This document shows, piece after piece, positions 21,416-34,409 of a stretch of DNA of 64,000 nt; position 1 is the first letter of the stretch; the number at the start of each line of letters is the position of its first letter. The notes under the pieces are model-generated. The model made no database searches. It was not told where the DNA came from and saw only the letters and a program-made list of their open reading frames with translations. The stretch is from Diogma glabrata (lineage: Eukaryota; Arthropoda; Insecta; Diptera; Cylindrotomidae). The stretch is from NCBI GenBank assembly GCA_963693315.1, contig OY856186.1, positions 375,826,264 through 375,890,263 of the forward strand, read 5' to 3'. Position numbers and translations under genes: made by a program.

Positions 21416-21939
21416 ATTAAAAAATATTTGTTTTGTTCTTAAAAAATGCATATTAAAAATGGTAACGCGAATATATAAACTTTGCCTCATACAAAATTGC
21501 ATAACGCGGCTAAAGAAGTTTTCCCTTCAAAAACAATTTAGATTTGGTCGGACAAAATTTTTATTTAATGTTCCGAATTAAAAAAAAAAATAAATTAAAA
21601 ATTACAAAAGTTTTAAATTTCACTGATTTTGATTTTCCTTTCATTTATTGTGATTTATATGATTATGGCCTACACATTGTTGATATTTTCAAATTAAAAA
21701 AAAAATTGATAACAACTCTGTTAAATATAATAAATTCATTATGAAAAAAAAAATTATGGATAACTCTTTCAGTTTCACTCAAATAATTTTCACTCACGAT
21801 TAAATGTCATCATCTCAAAGTCTAATCTTCATAAATATTGTAATCATAATAAATCAAAGATAAAATTAATTATAAATTATGAAATGATAAATTAAAATTT
21901 TTACTAAAACTATTTTTATTTTTTTTTTTTTATAATTTC
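21416..21939. other. No feature recognised
   Basis: AT-rich, with A-runs. A 66-codon frame (21544-21744) is low complexity and not supported. GCGGCTAAAGAAGTTTT at about 21493 is a short fragment of the 6410-7045 repeat end. Confidence 0.4.
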
Positions 21940-22655
21940 ATATCGTCGCTTTAATAATGAAATAACGTATGCCATATATACGTTGTTATTATATAATGTG
22001 TGCGCTGCATTCCCCATAAGGATGTCTATAAAGTGGCATTTTAACATTTTCCAATTTTTTTATAACTGGGGTTGAAAATTAATATATTGTTAATTAACGT
22101 ACATGCAAATTTGAATTTGGTTAAATATTGAAACAGCGTAAATGCATGTACGATATTTCAATTCCTACAGAATAATAACTTGTGCAAAATCAGTGTCGTA
22201 TACTTTACATACATTACGATCGCCACACGAAAGGGTAAATCTAAAATATTGTATAAGCATCATTCATTACTACATGATATGCCGGTTCATATAAATAAAA
22301 AATTGTAAGAATATTATGCGTTAGTTCAATAATAATTAGTTTTAGGCTTAATCGTACTTCCATGCAAAATGAAATAACGTATATGAAATATGAAATATGA
22401 AATAACGTATAAGGTACCTGATTGACTTTTCACCTCTTTTTAGGTAGAAAAGCCAGCAGGTACCAATGTGAAATTTTAATATGTTGTGGGGAAATTAGTC
22501 AAGATTAATTGGTAAAAATTTTTTTTCCAATATCTTTATTCATTCAATAGTGCTGCCGAGTTTACGAAAATCAGAAAATCGAAAAATCTTTAAACCCAAT
22601 TATCTCGAAACTACACTTTTGCGAATACGTTGTTTCATTATTAAAGCGACGATAT
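21940..22655. mobile_element. Element with 31-bp terminal inverted repeats
   Basis: ATATCGTCGCTTTAATAATG with following AAATAACGTAT (21940-21970) is mirrored by AATACGTTGTTTCATTATTA and AAGCGACGATAT (22625-22655). The AATAACGTAT end motif also recurs inside (about 22370 and 22400). The 716-bp body is non-coding. Probably a non-autonomous DNA transposon. Confidence 0.65.
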
Positions 22656-23034
22656 TATTTTGTTTAGTCGAAAGTATAATGGATTAAGACATTCAAACCA
22701 AAAATAATTAATTATGCTTTTGAGTTTTTTAAATTTAAAGTTACCACCTTCTTACTGATAGCTTGAAATCGATTTCGGTTTTGATTGATTTTGAATTTGG
22801 TTTTCGGTGATGATGTCTGAAATTAAATTATAAGATAAATAATATATCCTACTTTAATTAATAAGGTATGGAGATTAAGCAAATGAGAAAACAGATAACA
22901 TCAAATGTATAAACAACATCTACGACAGTTTAATGTTATAGACTTAAGGTATTAGAGTATGTTGATATGAACAAAAGATTTTTTTGCGTTTGAGGTTTCT
23001 AAACCGCTGGTTTCGGTAAACAGTATTTTGCAAC
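22656..23034. other. No feature recognised
   Basis: AT-rich spacer between two inverted-repeat elements. Confidence 0.4.
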
Positions 23035-24176
23035 TACCCGAGCAGAAATTAGTTAGGGAAAACTTGAATACAGTCAGGGCGTGATCTGGGCCTGGTCTGT
23101 TCTACAAGGGCAATCCCTATTAGGGCAATCTGATCCCGAGCAGAAATTTGTCAGGGCTCAAGTAAGGTCCTGATCAGTTTTGCCCTACTCCGGATCAGGC
23201 ATTGGTAGGGCTGCCTGATTGGGCCCTGATCATGAGTGTAACGCTTTTGCCCTATCACGTCCTGATTGGGATTACCGGATCAGACCCTGATTGGGATAAT
23301 CGGATCAGGCCCTGATTGGGATATCCGGACCAGACCCTGATATATATTTATATATTGTATACATAAATTAATCAAATTAAAATAATAAAATTACAATGGA
23401 AAAAATTAAAACAAACATACCAACTTAATCACTATTATTATAGTTTTTCAGCCGAGAAGCGATAACTAAAACATACATGTAATGATTTTAACTATATATT
23501 TCTAAAAAGGATAATACTCTAGTGAATTTTAACAAATTAAAATTTCAGCTAGCGGTCCAATACGAAAAACCTAATCAGGGCCGGATATATTCAAATAAGG
23601 TTGACCCTATAGGGGTATTCTAAATCAGGCCCGGAACAGGCCCACATCAGATTGCCCTAATAGGGATTGCCCTTGTAGGACTGACCAGGCTCTGATCACG
23701 CCCTGACTGTATTCAGGTTTTCCCTAACTAATTTCTGCTCGGGATGTGGGCTTGTTCTGGGCCTGTTTTAGAATACCCTTTTAGGGGTAACCTTATTTGA
23801 ATATATCCGGCCCTGATCAGGTTTTTCGTATTTGACGCTTAACTGAAATTTCAATTGGTTAAAATTCACTAGAGTATTATCCATTTTAGAAATAGATAGT
23901 TAAAATCATTTCATGTATGTTTCAGCTATCGCTTCTCGGCTGAAAGACTATGATAATAGTGATTAAGGTGGTATGGTATGTATGTTTTAATTTTTTCCAT
24001 TGTAATTTTTTTATTTTAATTTGATTAATTTATGTATATAATATATAAATATATTTTAGGGTCTTAGCGTTACACTCATGATCAGGGCCCAATCAGTCTG
24101 CCCTACCAATGCCTGATCCAGACTAGGGCAAACCTGATCAGGACCTTACTTGAGCCCTGACAAATTTCTGCTCGGG
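23035..24176 (-). mobile_element. CCCGAGCAGAAAT element, outer interrupted copy
   Basis: A non-autonomous element read leftwards: 24175 down to 23744, then an insertion (23134-23743), then 23133 down to 23036. Both ends are CCCGAGCAGAAAT, and the flanks show a TA target duplication (CAACTA before, TAGTGAAC after). The body is full of CCTGATC/CAGGGC words. Its two pieces join as GCAATCTGAT plus GTGGGC, matching the unbroken sequence of the inner copy. No reading frame, so it depends on a transposase elsewhere; the superfamily is not identified. Confidence 0.8.
23134..23743 (+). mobile_element. CCCGAGCAGAAAT element, inner complete copy
   Basis: A complete 610-bp copy inserted in opposite orientation into its own relative. 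Ends are CCCGAGCAGAAATTTGTCAG and the mirror of CCCGAGCAGAAATTAGTTAG. An AT duplication flanks it (CTGAT before, ATGTGGGC after). Near its left end lie about three 27-bp tandem units based on CCTGATTGGGATAATCGGAT (23260-23340); the outer copy has none at that position, so the array expanded in this copy or shrank in the other. Divergence between copies is modest. Confidence 0.8.
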
Positions 24177-25774
24177 TAGTGAACACCATTGAAAAACACA
24201 CTGCCATAAACTCAATAACTGAAGTATAATTTTTTAAATCAAAGGATGATGCAAGATCAAAAACTTGTTGGACCTAGGTGTATTAAAATGGCACTACGTC
24301 CGAAAACTGCTCAGTCAAGTTTGAAGACAGAAAGCTAATGGTGCTATCAGTTGTAAGCGAAGTCCAAAAATTTACTTATGTTTCATTTATTCTGTTTATT
24401 AATATTGCTTGGTTTATGTTGAAAAAATTAATACTATCTGAAAAAAACGGCAATTTTAACTTAGCCGGTGGTGACATATTTTTTTCTTTCTTGATACTAG
24501 TTGTAGTCAGACGACCCTAACGAAATTCTTTTTGGTGAAAAAATTTAAAAAAAAATTTTTTTTTTAAATAAGAAGAACACGTGCCGCAAAATCATCGAGG
24601 TTGATTTCTTGATAAAATCGTAAATATCTCATGAAATATGCAGATTTAAAAAAAATCATATCCACATTTTTGAAGGAAACTTTATTTTCTTCAAAAAAGA
24701 TACAGGTTTATTTTTGCGTAAGACGTATATTTCTGATGATATTTTGAAAGGAAACTCGAAATTCTCTTCGTAACTCTTAAAAACATATAAGGAAAGTTTG
24801 AGAGCGTCTAAGAAAATTTAATTTTTAACGACTACACTGGTCACGACTACACTGTTTAAAAATATAATGGTGAATTTACAAAGGAAATTAAATTTCTATT
24901 TTTTTATTATATTTTATTTTTCCAAATATATTTTGGTTGATTCGTAATAGTCTAAGGCTAAATATATGTGATTGGTCAAATTTAATGATTTAATTACATT
25001 CGTAGAAAATTTCATTGGGTTGGTAGTCAACTAAAAATAAAGCATAAACATTTTCAGGAAAATTTTCTTTATATAAAACAACTCAATTAAATTACTAATT
25101 AAAATTGGCATTTTTGAGAATATTTAGGGTAAAAAATGGTTATAGAATTAAAAAAAATACATTTTTGACTTTTTTACAAAAAAAATAATAAAAGAAAAAC
25201 CTCACAATGCTAGTCGCCCTAGGACTACTTTCATGGGTACGTATAGTGTAAAGAACGATCCAGGTATGAGACAGGTCACACAAGAGACTAGGAAATGGAC
25301 CGAATTTGGGGAGTCATGTGACTCGTTCCGAGAATCAACCCCACTGAGGGCCGATAAAATGGCCTAATCAAAAACGAAGCCATTTGGATACCAGATTGCC
25401 TCAAAGCTTAACTTGCCTTGTCAAGTATCAAGTCATTACCTTGTTCGCATTTTATTTGGCGCAGCACCAAAAATAAAAAAACAAAACAAAACATAAAAAA
25501 CAAATACAAATAAAAAGCGACTCCATAAAAATTCACAACTTGATGTAAAGGGGACAAAGGAAGCGGCTGTGGCCCTTAAATGGTATTTTAGATTCTCAAC
25601 AAACGACTTTGTTATTGTTTCTGTTTTTTGGTTTGGTATTGGGCTTGCCAGTGAAAACGTCCTGCAATTTATTTTTTCTGTATAGTGAAAAAGTTCGGAT
25701 GAAATTTTTAAATTTGGGATAACATATTTTTGAAATAATAATATAATTTTATCCTTTTATGTGTGTGAAACACA
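24177..25774. other. No supported gene
   Basis: Mostly AT-rich. 25205-25440 is noticeably richer in G and C (GTCGCCCTAGGACTACTTTC, GAATCAACCCCACTGAGGGC) and may be part of a transposon I cannot name. A 60-codon frame at 24338-24520 is hydrophobic and unsupported. Confidence 0.35.
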
Positions 25775-26221
25775 CACTGAAAAAAAAATTGAAGTTCATG
25801 ACAACCTCATCTCGAAGTTGGCAATTGATTATTCATGCAAACAAAAATTATTTGCAAACAATTTCACTGTGATTGGGACAACTACCCGATAACATTTTTC
25901 TAGCAACAGAATGAGGTTTATTTAAAATTTAAAGTGTTATATCCAATATAACAGTAGTTGAATAAAGATAATAACTATTTCCCTGAAAAAAATTTTCGTT
26001 GGCCTTACATCATGAATTTTTCATTTTAAAGTTTAAGTATTTGAGATTAATTGAACTATATTTTTTTTCACATAAATATTTCGTGTGATTGTCTCAACTT
26101 CATCGATTTATAATTGTAGAGTTGTTGAAGCAATTTCGTAGTTTGATTCGCCATATGTGACCGCACGGTGAGGTTGAGACAATTGCATTTCGATTGGAAA
26201 TAGAACATGTTTTTTTCAGTG
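25775..26221 (+). mobile_element. MITE-like element, CACTGAAAAAA ends, copy 1
   Basis: 447 bp with CACTGAAAAAAAA at the left and TTTTTTTCAGTG at the right. The interior matches 35437-35873 in the same orientation (GGGACAACTAC, AATGAGGTTTATTTAA, AATATAACAGTAGT, ATAACTATTTCC). No coding potential. A non-autonomous DNA transposon is likely. Confidence 0.75.
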
Positions 26222-28689
26222 CACCGAAATTGTTGCTCGAGGCGTTAGCCGAGAGAAACAATCGCTCGAAAGCAAAAAAGATACTTTATGCCTGAATTGT
26301 ATACAAGATTTTTTGTACGAGTAAGATTCTGTACTATTTAGTACAGTAAGTAAGATATTTAAATAGTAAGATATTTTTTTAGAAAATTTATCCAAGTAGT
26401 TTTTCGGAATAATAACTTTAGGCATTGTTATTTCAATTTTGGCATTGTTATTTCAATAGAAAAAAAGGCCTGCTTTACGAACAATTTTTGAATCCCAAAA
26501 GTGCATTTTACGGTTTACTCGTAAAAAAAATTATTTATGTATCACGTGAATTATTAGATGTCAATTACCTTGTGAAACCTACTAACCCTCGGGCCAGAGG
26601 CCCTCGGGTAGTAAACGTTTCCCTCAGTAATTAACATCCTTATAATTCCCTTGATACCTAAATAACTATTATACTTATTAAAGAAAATTCATTAATTGTG
26701 TCTCGGTATTCTAACTCACCTGTTTGTATGATGTATGTCTTCAGATGTCTACAAGATGTTCAGATGTCATGACCTTAACTCTTCATACATGTTTCAAATG
26801 TAAATCTTCAATTATTTTAAGACACAGATAAAAAAAATTAAAATTTGCATGCACAAAATATTTACTCTGTCAAAATTGGTATTTCATCATAATTAAGGTA
26901 TCACTGACTCAAAAGTGTTACGCTAGGTTTATTCAATAAGTTTTTAAGATACTTTTCAAAACATAGTCATTGTTTCATATACATACATATAAGGTTTTTG
27001 ATCTCAACATAAATTTCAGAAATGAAATTCATACAAACAATGTGATTTGTGAATGTTAAGTTGACGATCCGAAATTTTTACCAATAAAAAACAGAACATG
27101 AAGATTACAATCAATTAATTGCTGCGTTTTATATTTATTTTTATTACTTTCAATTTTAATAGCTTTAATTTTTAAGAAAAGTAAAACAAAATTATAATAT
27201 TTAAGCTAAAAAGTAAAAGTGTTTTGTATTTTAATAATATGAGGTGGAGGTGATTAGTAGTTAGCATAATTCAAAAATTGAACTCTTGGTCAATACAATA
27301 TCTTTATATTACATATATGATGGTTACTTTCCCGTGGGGGTCGTGTGTTTAAAATAAATGATATATTCATATTTTGATATACTTTTGTACTCCTTTTTCT
27401 TGTCTCTGTCAACTGACATAACAACCATGGTTAATGCAATCGAACTCTTTCTTAATTATTGTCTGAGATTTATGAAATGTGTAACATCAGTTTCGGGTGT
27501 TTCTAATTAATTCTTTTAAATTTAGATTGGATTTAATTTAAAATATTATCGTTTTTATTGTTAGAAAGTGAGAAATTATAAAACTATTATTAAGGTTTTT
27601 GTATACATGTAGATAAACTTGTTTGAAACGAAAAGAATTGATTATGCATTAAATATTTCATAATTTCGATCTAAGAGAAATGTTCAGATAATTAAGACTT
27701 ACCTGCATATAATGAGTTTTTAAACCAATGATTCTTACGAATTAATAGATGGCGGTAAATCCCAAAAAATTAATCAGAAAGTTTCTGTTTGTTTCATCGT
27801 TATATATAAATTAAACCAAAATTTTATGAAAAATAAATAAAATTTACATATGAATGAAATTCCATTTGATTATACATAAATTATATCTAAAATCTATTAT
27901 AATCTTATCTTTAATTAAAATGAATTCGATATTTTTTAATTTTGATATATAATTTATTCGCAATATTTAGGTTGTGATAGATGAAAACAAAGAATGGACA
28001 ATTCCGAAATCAGAAAGTAAAAATAACAAAAAGTAAAATTACTTTCGTTGTCCAATATAATAGTAAGCGCGCTGAGAGTTTTCACATATGGTTATGATCC
28101 AAAATATTTGACGGTCGTCTTTAGTTATTTCAAAATTAATGTTATGTAAATAATTTTTGAGAATTGATTGATTGAGGTGCATTTTTTCAAGTATGGAATG
28201 TTGAAATATTTTCGATGTCAAATCAAGGCAAACTTGTGGTTATGCATTATTTCTCAAGATATGCAATTTGAAAACTTAACGAAATTATGGTAAACACGCA
28301 TTAGCTAAAATTTTATAGCGAGATAGTGAAACCTAATGAATGTATCGATAGACAGCTTGTAACGACCGGGCTTGTCAGTTAGAGAGCACAGCACTTGTAT
28401 GATAAACGTAATATTTTGAAAAGGTTGTGGCTGTCGTTCGGTTATTTGACATCATGTGGTGGGAAACAATTATTTTTAGTGGAAATTGAAACAGGTCTCC
28501 GTATGGAGACCGTTTGTCACTCAAATAAAAGCTGTTCCAAACTCGTAAATTATACAGTTATTCGTTCATTGCTTACTTAATTAGATTATGAAAAATGTGT
28601 TCGTAGAGTTTAAATCAGACTAAGGAATACACTAAAATTGAACTTAAGTAAATAAATAATGATGAAATTTGAACTTTAAAAGAAGATCA
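26222..28689. other. No supported gene
   Basis: AT-rich spacer. A 20-bp direct pair (GGCATTGTTATTTCAAT at about 26420 and 26440) and a GC-rich palindromic spot (CCTCGGGCCAGAGGCCCTCG, about 26587) are the only distinctive features. Frames of 60-70 codons occur on both strands and none is recognisable. Confidence 0.4.
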
Positions 28690-28760
28690 CCTAGGTGGCG
28701 TAGTTGGATAGCGTATCTGCCAAAGGATTAGATCCATAGTACTGATGAGATATATGATAA
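28690..28760 (+). tRNA. tRNA-like A box, probable SINE head
   Basis: TGGCGTAGTTGG (28696-28707) matches the A-box consensus TRGCNNAGYNGG at every position and is followed by ATAGCG, as in tRNA D-arms. The B box is not convincing (GATCCATAG) and no cloverleaf closes. A decayed tRNA-derived SINE or tRNA pseudogene. Confidence 0.4.
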
Positions 28761-30002
28761 AAATTGGTATATTGGTATATATAAAAATTGGTATGTATAA
28801 AGTTTTTGAACGACTTCAAATAATTTGGCAAACCGAAGTTGCAAAATTTTGCTTAGAATTTGATGAATATAAAATATATATTTGATCTGACAATTACACT
28901 CGATACACCTTTAATAAACCCACTTCATTTGGTATTAGATTTAATATATCTTGAAATGATATAACAAAATAATGTATTAAGTAATTAGATGTTAATTGCC
29001 ATATATATATGTTCATTTAATAACTTACTGTGTGACTTTTTAATAATTTACTTTCAGTTAAATTAAATAAAAACGAAAAAAAAATTATTTTGACTTCATT
29101 TTATTCACAGAAAGTCAAATTCATCGTCTGCAGTACGTGTAACGCAGTAACATAATCGACTTACTGACCTGAAATAAAAAAAAAGAAAGACAAAATGTAA
29201 AAACAATTTAAATAGAAAATTTATATTAAAATTTTTAACAAAATCTCTTTCATGCAAATCTTTAACGAATGATAAAGATGATTTCCTTTAGATTTACATC
29301 TTTTATGTAAATCTAAACTTTTCGAATCAAATTCTTTAGATAAAAATAACAACAAACGATAATATAAAACAAATTCTAGTCAATCAATCAAGTCTTTCAG
29401 TTTTGAAAACAGTTTTAGTGCCTAGAATAAATTACAGATATGGTAAATAAAATTTAAGATAATCATCAACTCATAGACGTTTACAGTTTTGCGGTACAAT
29501 AAGAAATTATGACTCCAATAAAATAAAATGGAAAGTTGTAATTTTATGAAAACAATTTATAGCACTGAATATAGTATAAAATACTACTCCCACTTTTTTG
29601 TTATTTAAAATCGCGTGAGGAGATTTGTGCTCTTAAAAAAACTACTAATTTAATGTGTGGTTTTTATATAGTAAAATAGTTTTGTCCTAAACAAATTAAT
29701 TTTATAGTTCGTTTCCAATAAAATATGTGAATTGAAATTGTTTATATTTATTTGTTATTTTTTTCATAGTCATTCTATTCAATAGTCATCTATTTTTTGA
29801 TTTTTTGTTGTTATTTTTTATTGAACCAGCTAAATTATTCAAATTTTGTTCTTCCAACTGTGAATATTGCGCCTATTAACATTTTAAATTTAAATTTTAA
29901 TTTTGATAGTTATTTTGATTAATTTTAATTAATTTTCGATATGAAAATAAACAAAAACGTATCTCGGATAAAAATCGCTTCATGTTAGAATTGATAAACA
30001 TT
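28761..30002. other. No feature recognised
   Basis: AT-rich spacer with no long frames, repeats or motifs that I can support. Confidence 0.4.
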
Positions 30003-31665
30003 ATTACTTCGGTCTGAAAGACCTAAGTATTACATTCATGAGCTCAAAGTGAAATTCTTGCCCCCACTTTTTTTGGTATTCTCGACGTTTAAGGACCTAC
30101 TGATTCTAAATAAGCAAAAAAAAATGTGTGTCTGTCTGTAGGCCGGCCGTCCGTCATTACCTACGCTGCAGAGAAAACCGCTGGAGGGATTTCAAAATTT
30201 TTTTTTCTAAAAATAGGTGTACACAAGGGACAGGTCTGGAAGGACGCTGTGTTCGATAACTGTACCGGAAGTGTGTCAAAAAAATCATTATGTGTGTCAA
30301 AAATAGCAAATTTTCATATTTTTGGCTTAAAAAACCTTCATTTTAAGTGATTACGAGTAGGAACATTAAATTTGGAGAAATCTTGATGGTCGGGATTGGT
30401 ATGTGAGATCAAAAACTAGATTATTGCATTATAAGGTTGTCAAAAAAATGTTGTCAAGTGTGTCAAAAGAAAGATTTTTATTTATTTTTTACCCAATTTT
30501 TTGGAAAAAAAATAAAATTGTTTGTTTGAAATGAAATTTTATTATTATTATTGAGAATTATGGCATTATAAGTTTGTCAAAAAAATGTTGTCAAGTGTGT
30601 CAAAAGATTTTTATTTAGTTTTTTACCCAATTTTTTAGAAAAAAATAAAATTGTTTGTTTGAAATGAAATTTTATTATTATTATTGAGAATTATGGTATT
30701 ATAAGTTTGTCAAAAAATGTTGTCAAGTGTGTCAAAAGAAAGGTTTTTATTTATTTTTTACCCAATTTTTTTAGAAAAAAATAAAATTAATTATTTGTAT
30801 GACATGATATTTTATTATTATTATAAAGAATTATGGCATTATAAGTTTGTCAAAAAAATAATGTCAAGTGTGTCAAAAAATAATTTCATTTATTTTTTTA
30901 GTCAATTTTTTGGAAAAAAAAGTAGCTGTTTTTATGACGTAAATGTAATTGAAAATGAAATTGGACATGGGAATTTTTGAATTTGTTATAGTTTTTGAAA
31001 TATTTTTGGAATTTTGAAAAGTTTGTATTTTTGATTTTGTAATAATTTTTGCAATATTTTTAGAATTTCGGAAAAAGTTTTAATATTTGATTTTGTAAGA
31101 ATTTTTGGAATATTTTTAGAATTTTGAAAAATTTTAAATTTTTGATTTTATTATAATTTTTTGAATTTTGAAAAAAGTTTGAATTTTTAATTTTGTAATA
31201 ATTTTTGCAATATTTTTAGAATTTTGGAAAAGTTTGAATTTTTAAGAATTTTTGGAATATTATTGGAATTTGGAAAAAGTTTAAATATTTGATTTTATTT
31301 AATTTTTACAACTTTTTTGGAATTTTGAAAGAAATATGAATTTGTGATATTGTAATATTTTCTCGAAACGCTAAATGAAGTGGTTTTTGAGTATTTTGCT
31401 GAGTGTATCATCTTTTCACTAAATTATGTTAATTTATGATCTTTTATAATTTTCCGACAACGTATTGATGTTGCGTGTTAGTTTTGTAATTAATTTCTAA
31501 ACAGAGATAAAAAAATACTTGTACTTTAACAAAGAGTTATGTTTGATATACATCGCTGCCCAAAACTAAAAACCATGTCCTCATAAAAGTTGTTTGCCGA
31601 AAACTATATCAAAATCCTTAACCCAGACCGAAGTCTTGATATCTCACAGCTGTGAGATTTCAGCC
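30003..31665 (+). mobile_element. ACTTCGGTCTG family, copy 1
   Basis: Begins ATTACTTCGGTCTGAAAGAC, with a hairpin GGTCTGAAAGACC. A conserved block follows with a GTCCGTC-rich run and AAAACCGCTGGAGGGATTTC. Next come about four 130-bp units built on TTATAAGTTTGTCAAAAAAA and TGTTGTCAAGTGTGTCAAAA, and then a long T-rich tract of GAATTTTTGATTTTGTAA-type units. It ends CAGACCGAAGT (inverse of the start) followed by the perfect palindrome ATCTCACAGCTGTGAGAT and TTCAGCC. No protein-coding capacity. It resembles a non-autonomous transposon; the terminal hairpins recall Helitrons, but the canonical CTRR end was not seen. Confidence 0.75.
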
Positions 31666-31759
31666 TTTCCATATTTTTAATTTAATTTACTTTTTTAAAA
31701 TAAATAAAATTGTAAATTTGTTATGTAGTGTGTCAATAACGTTACAAATGTGTCACAAC
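31666..31759. other. Short spacer
   Basis: AT-rich, nothing recognised. Confidence 0.4.
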
Positions 31760-32165
31760 AACACATAAAAACCTTTTAGGGATTAAGTTCCCACAACAAC
31801 ATCCGTTTTAAGGTATTGATGGACGCAATTTTTATCTTGTTTTTATGTTTTTTTTTAAGGAATGGAAAACTAAACAATACATTCTATCACATAATAAAAT
31901 ATGACATAGACCACTATTTCATAAAAAGATAAATAAAATAAAAATAAAATAACACCATAAAAAGCAAAATTTTTGAGAAAAATTTGCACGAACAAAACTA
32001 AAATTGGGTTACCAATAATACAGTAATTCTTTGATCATGGAAAGCAGCATCATTAAGGTATGTACCATAACTAAAAGATTGAAGATGCTTACCTTAGCTG
32101 AATACAATTCATCCACCAGCACCTCAAAGATATAACCTTGGCCAGTGATATCTTACTTGTATATA
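31760..32165. repeat. Dispersed repeat related to 7560-7830
   Basis: Holds the ACAACAACATCCGTTT and TTGATGGACG block in the same orientation as at 7765, and a block at 32050-32150 that is the reverse complement of 7580-7670 (AATACAATTCATCCACCAGC against GGCGGATGAGCTGTATTTAG). The two blocks therefore differ in relative orientation between sites, suggesting a foldback-type family or rearrangement. Confidence 0.5.
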
Positions 32166-33174
32166 ATGATATCTTACTCGTATAGAGAAGCCTAGCTATT
32201 TATTCTATCAAAAGATAGAATTAAACAACTTTCTTTTATTGTGAATTTTTCAAATTCTGGTGTCCTCATGTACGGAATTAGGGCGGGAGGAGAGGTATCA
32301 TTATTAAAAAACGACCAATTTTGGACAAACGTTTAAAAACTGCGGAATGTAGAATTGTATAAAAATGCAAGTCTACTTAAATTAACTGCTTAGAAATGGT
32401 TTATTTACCCCCAAACCCTTTCCCAGTCCATCAATGTAAATATCAGTACAACGCACACTATTTTTGATTTTGATGAAAGTCACCGAATTGTCTATCACTG
32501 CCAATTTTTTAAATTTTTCGGCCCATTCAGATTAAAGTGAAGTTTGGGAAAATAATTTGGAATAACTTCTGATATACTATAACCTCAATATAGGGGAATC
32601 TGTGTTACCCCAAATTTTTAAAGCAATTTTAATGAAACCTGAGCAAACATTCTGTTATATGATACTTGGCACGATAAAATATTCAAATTGATCTTTAGTC
32701 ATTGTCGACCCACGAAATGAGTTTTTAGTATGACCATCATGTTCTACGTTCAAGTTTTTATAAAAAACGTATTATACATTAATGGAGAAATGATTTTACT
32801 GTTAGAAATAAATTAATTTATCGAACGCGGGACGAAAAACAATTTCATAAATCGGTCATTTGGGTCATAGGTCAAGTCAAAATTCACGAACTTCTTGAAA
32901 TTTAGATCCGCTTTATTAGCCCCCTCTCCCAAAAAAAAAAATAATAAAAAATCGTCGAACACGAACATCTTTTTGTTTATGTAGAACCCTTAAAAAATTT
33001 CAGCTTAATCAAAAATGTCTTGGTCACATTTTGTCCTAAAAAGGGGGAAGGCGGAAATCAAGCGGATCTAAATTTCGAACGAGAGAATCTCGTGAATTTT
33101 GGCTTGAATAGTTTTTTTCAAAGATTCATAACTTCGGTTGTGGTAAGGATAGACACTTGTTTTTGTTTAATTTT
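32166..33174. repeat. Spacer with a third copy of the 33.2-kb arm
   Basis: 32680-32845 (ATTCAAATTGATCTTTAGTC, TATGACCATCATGTTCTACG, AAATAAATTAATTTATCGAA) matches the left arm of the foldback at 33175-33675. The rest is spacer with no gene. Confidence 0.5.
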
Positions 33175-33675
33175 AAAGTTAAGAGACGGAATTTAAAGAA
33201 AACTATAATCTATAAAAATTATTAACAAATCCCTATTGTTATAAACAAATAAAATGTTCAAATCGATTTTTAGTCACTATTTAATAAAATTAAAGATTGT
33301 TTATTATGACCATCGCATTCTACATTCAATTTTCTATAAAAAACATATATTTAATTAATAGAGAAATAAGTTTTACTGTTACACATAAATTAATTTTTCT
33401 AGCGCGGAACGACAAAAATTTATGAAATTTCTTGTCTTCCCGCGCTCGATAAATTAATTTTTTTCTAACAGTTAAAATCGTTTCTCAGTAAATAAAAAAT
33501 ACGTTTTTAATAGAAAATTGAACGTAGAATACGATGGTTGTACTAAACACTATTCATTTTTGCTGAGTAGTGATTAAAAATCGTTTTTAACATTTTATTT
33601 GTTTGTAACAATAGGAATTTGTTCATAATTTTTATAGATAACAGTTTTTTTTTAAAGTCTGTTTTTTATCTTTAA
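33175..33675. mobile_element. Foldback element, about 500 bp
   Basis: Two arms of about 240 bp are reverse complements around 33423. ATTGTTATAAACAAATAAAA (33235) mirrors TTTTATTTGTTTGTAACAAT, and the GACCATCGCATTCTACATTC region mirrors GAACGTAGAATACGATGGTT. Non-coding; a single-arm relative lies at 32680-32845. Confidence 0.75.
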
Positions 33676-33919
33676 AATGACAGTAAGACAGTAAAAGAAC
33701 AGTAAGACGATCAACAGTAAAAATTATATATTGGTTATACCTTCAGACGAAGATAGTGTTCGAATTCATAATAATATGATTAAATCGTGATTATGGACAA
33801 TAAAATTTAACATGTCGAGTTTTTGAAAGTTGCTTAGTTTTTCGTTTCGGAAATTAACCAAACTGCTGCTACGACAGATAGTATCAGATGCGTAAAATGT
33901 AGTATCAAAACTGTTTTTA

Positions 33920-34408
33920 TCAAATGGATGTGCCAACAATTTTATGAATCATTGGATTGATGACTTTACAAGGCCAGAAAAGTTCTGAGCTGTTTTTAAA
34001 CGTATACAGAAACATAACGTTGCCAAGTGCACGTGAATTGGAAAATATAATTCTGCTACATGTGTAAATAGAAGAATATTGTGAGAAATTGCTGGTTGGT
34101 TCTAAGCTTTCTTTCGAAGGTGTGATTCCTTTACATTTTATATGGTGGCTGTGGAACTCATGCGTTTGATCAAAAGAGATACATTTGGATATCTTTATTT
34201 TTATATCGGATTTGACAGGTGATTTTTTAAAAACTTGTTTTGCATGAGACTCATATCCCTCTTCAATTTTGTTGTTAATGGGAAATGTATACAAAAACAA
34301 AGTCAAGAGTTCATTGTTAAAGCGTCGAAAAGTTTGGCAGTATTTCGAAGCCCAAAACAAAGGCATTAAAACTACACGGAAGTGTTGTGATTGTCGTTTT
34401 ATGCACAT
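33920..34408 (-). CDS. Unrecognised open frame, 162 residues
   Basis: The longest frame of ordinary composition in the window outside recognised elements and repeats. It starts MCIKRQSQHFRVVLMPLFW and ends IHKIVGTSI. It has mixed composition with several Cys and His (HEFHSHHIKCKG around residues 90-100). I see no known catalytic motif. A second minus-strand frame (34317-34520) overlaps its start in another phase. It could be a fragment of a transposon protein or a chance frame; there is no promoter, splice or poly-A support. Confidence 0.25.
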   Translation of the reverse strand: MCIKRQSQHFRVVLMPLFWASKYCQTFRRFNNELLTLFLYTFPINNKIEEGYESHAKQVFKKSPVKSDIKIKISKCISFDQTHEFHSHHIKCKGITPSKESLEPTSNFSQYSSIYTCSRIIFSNSRALGNVMFLYTFKNSSELFWPCKVINPMIHKIVGTSI

Positions 34409-34409
34409 T

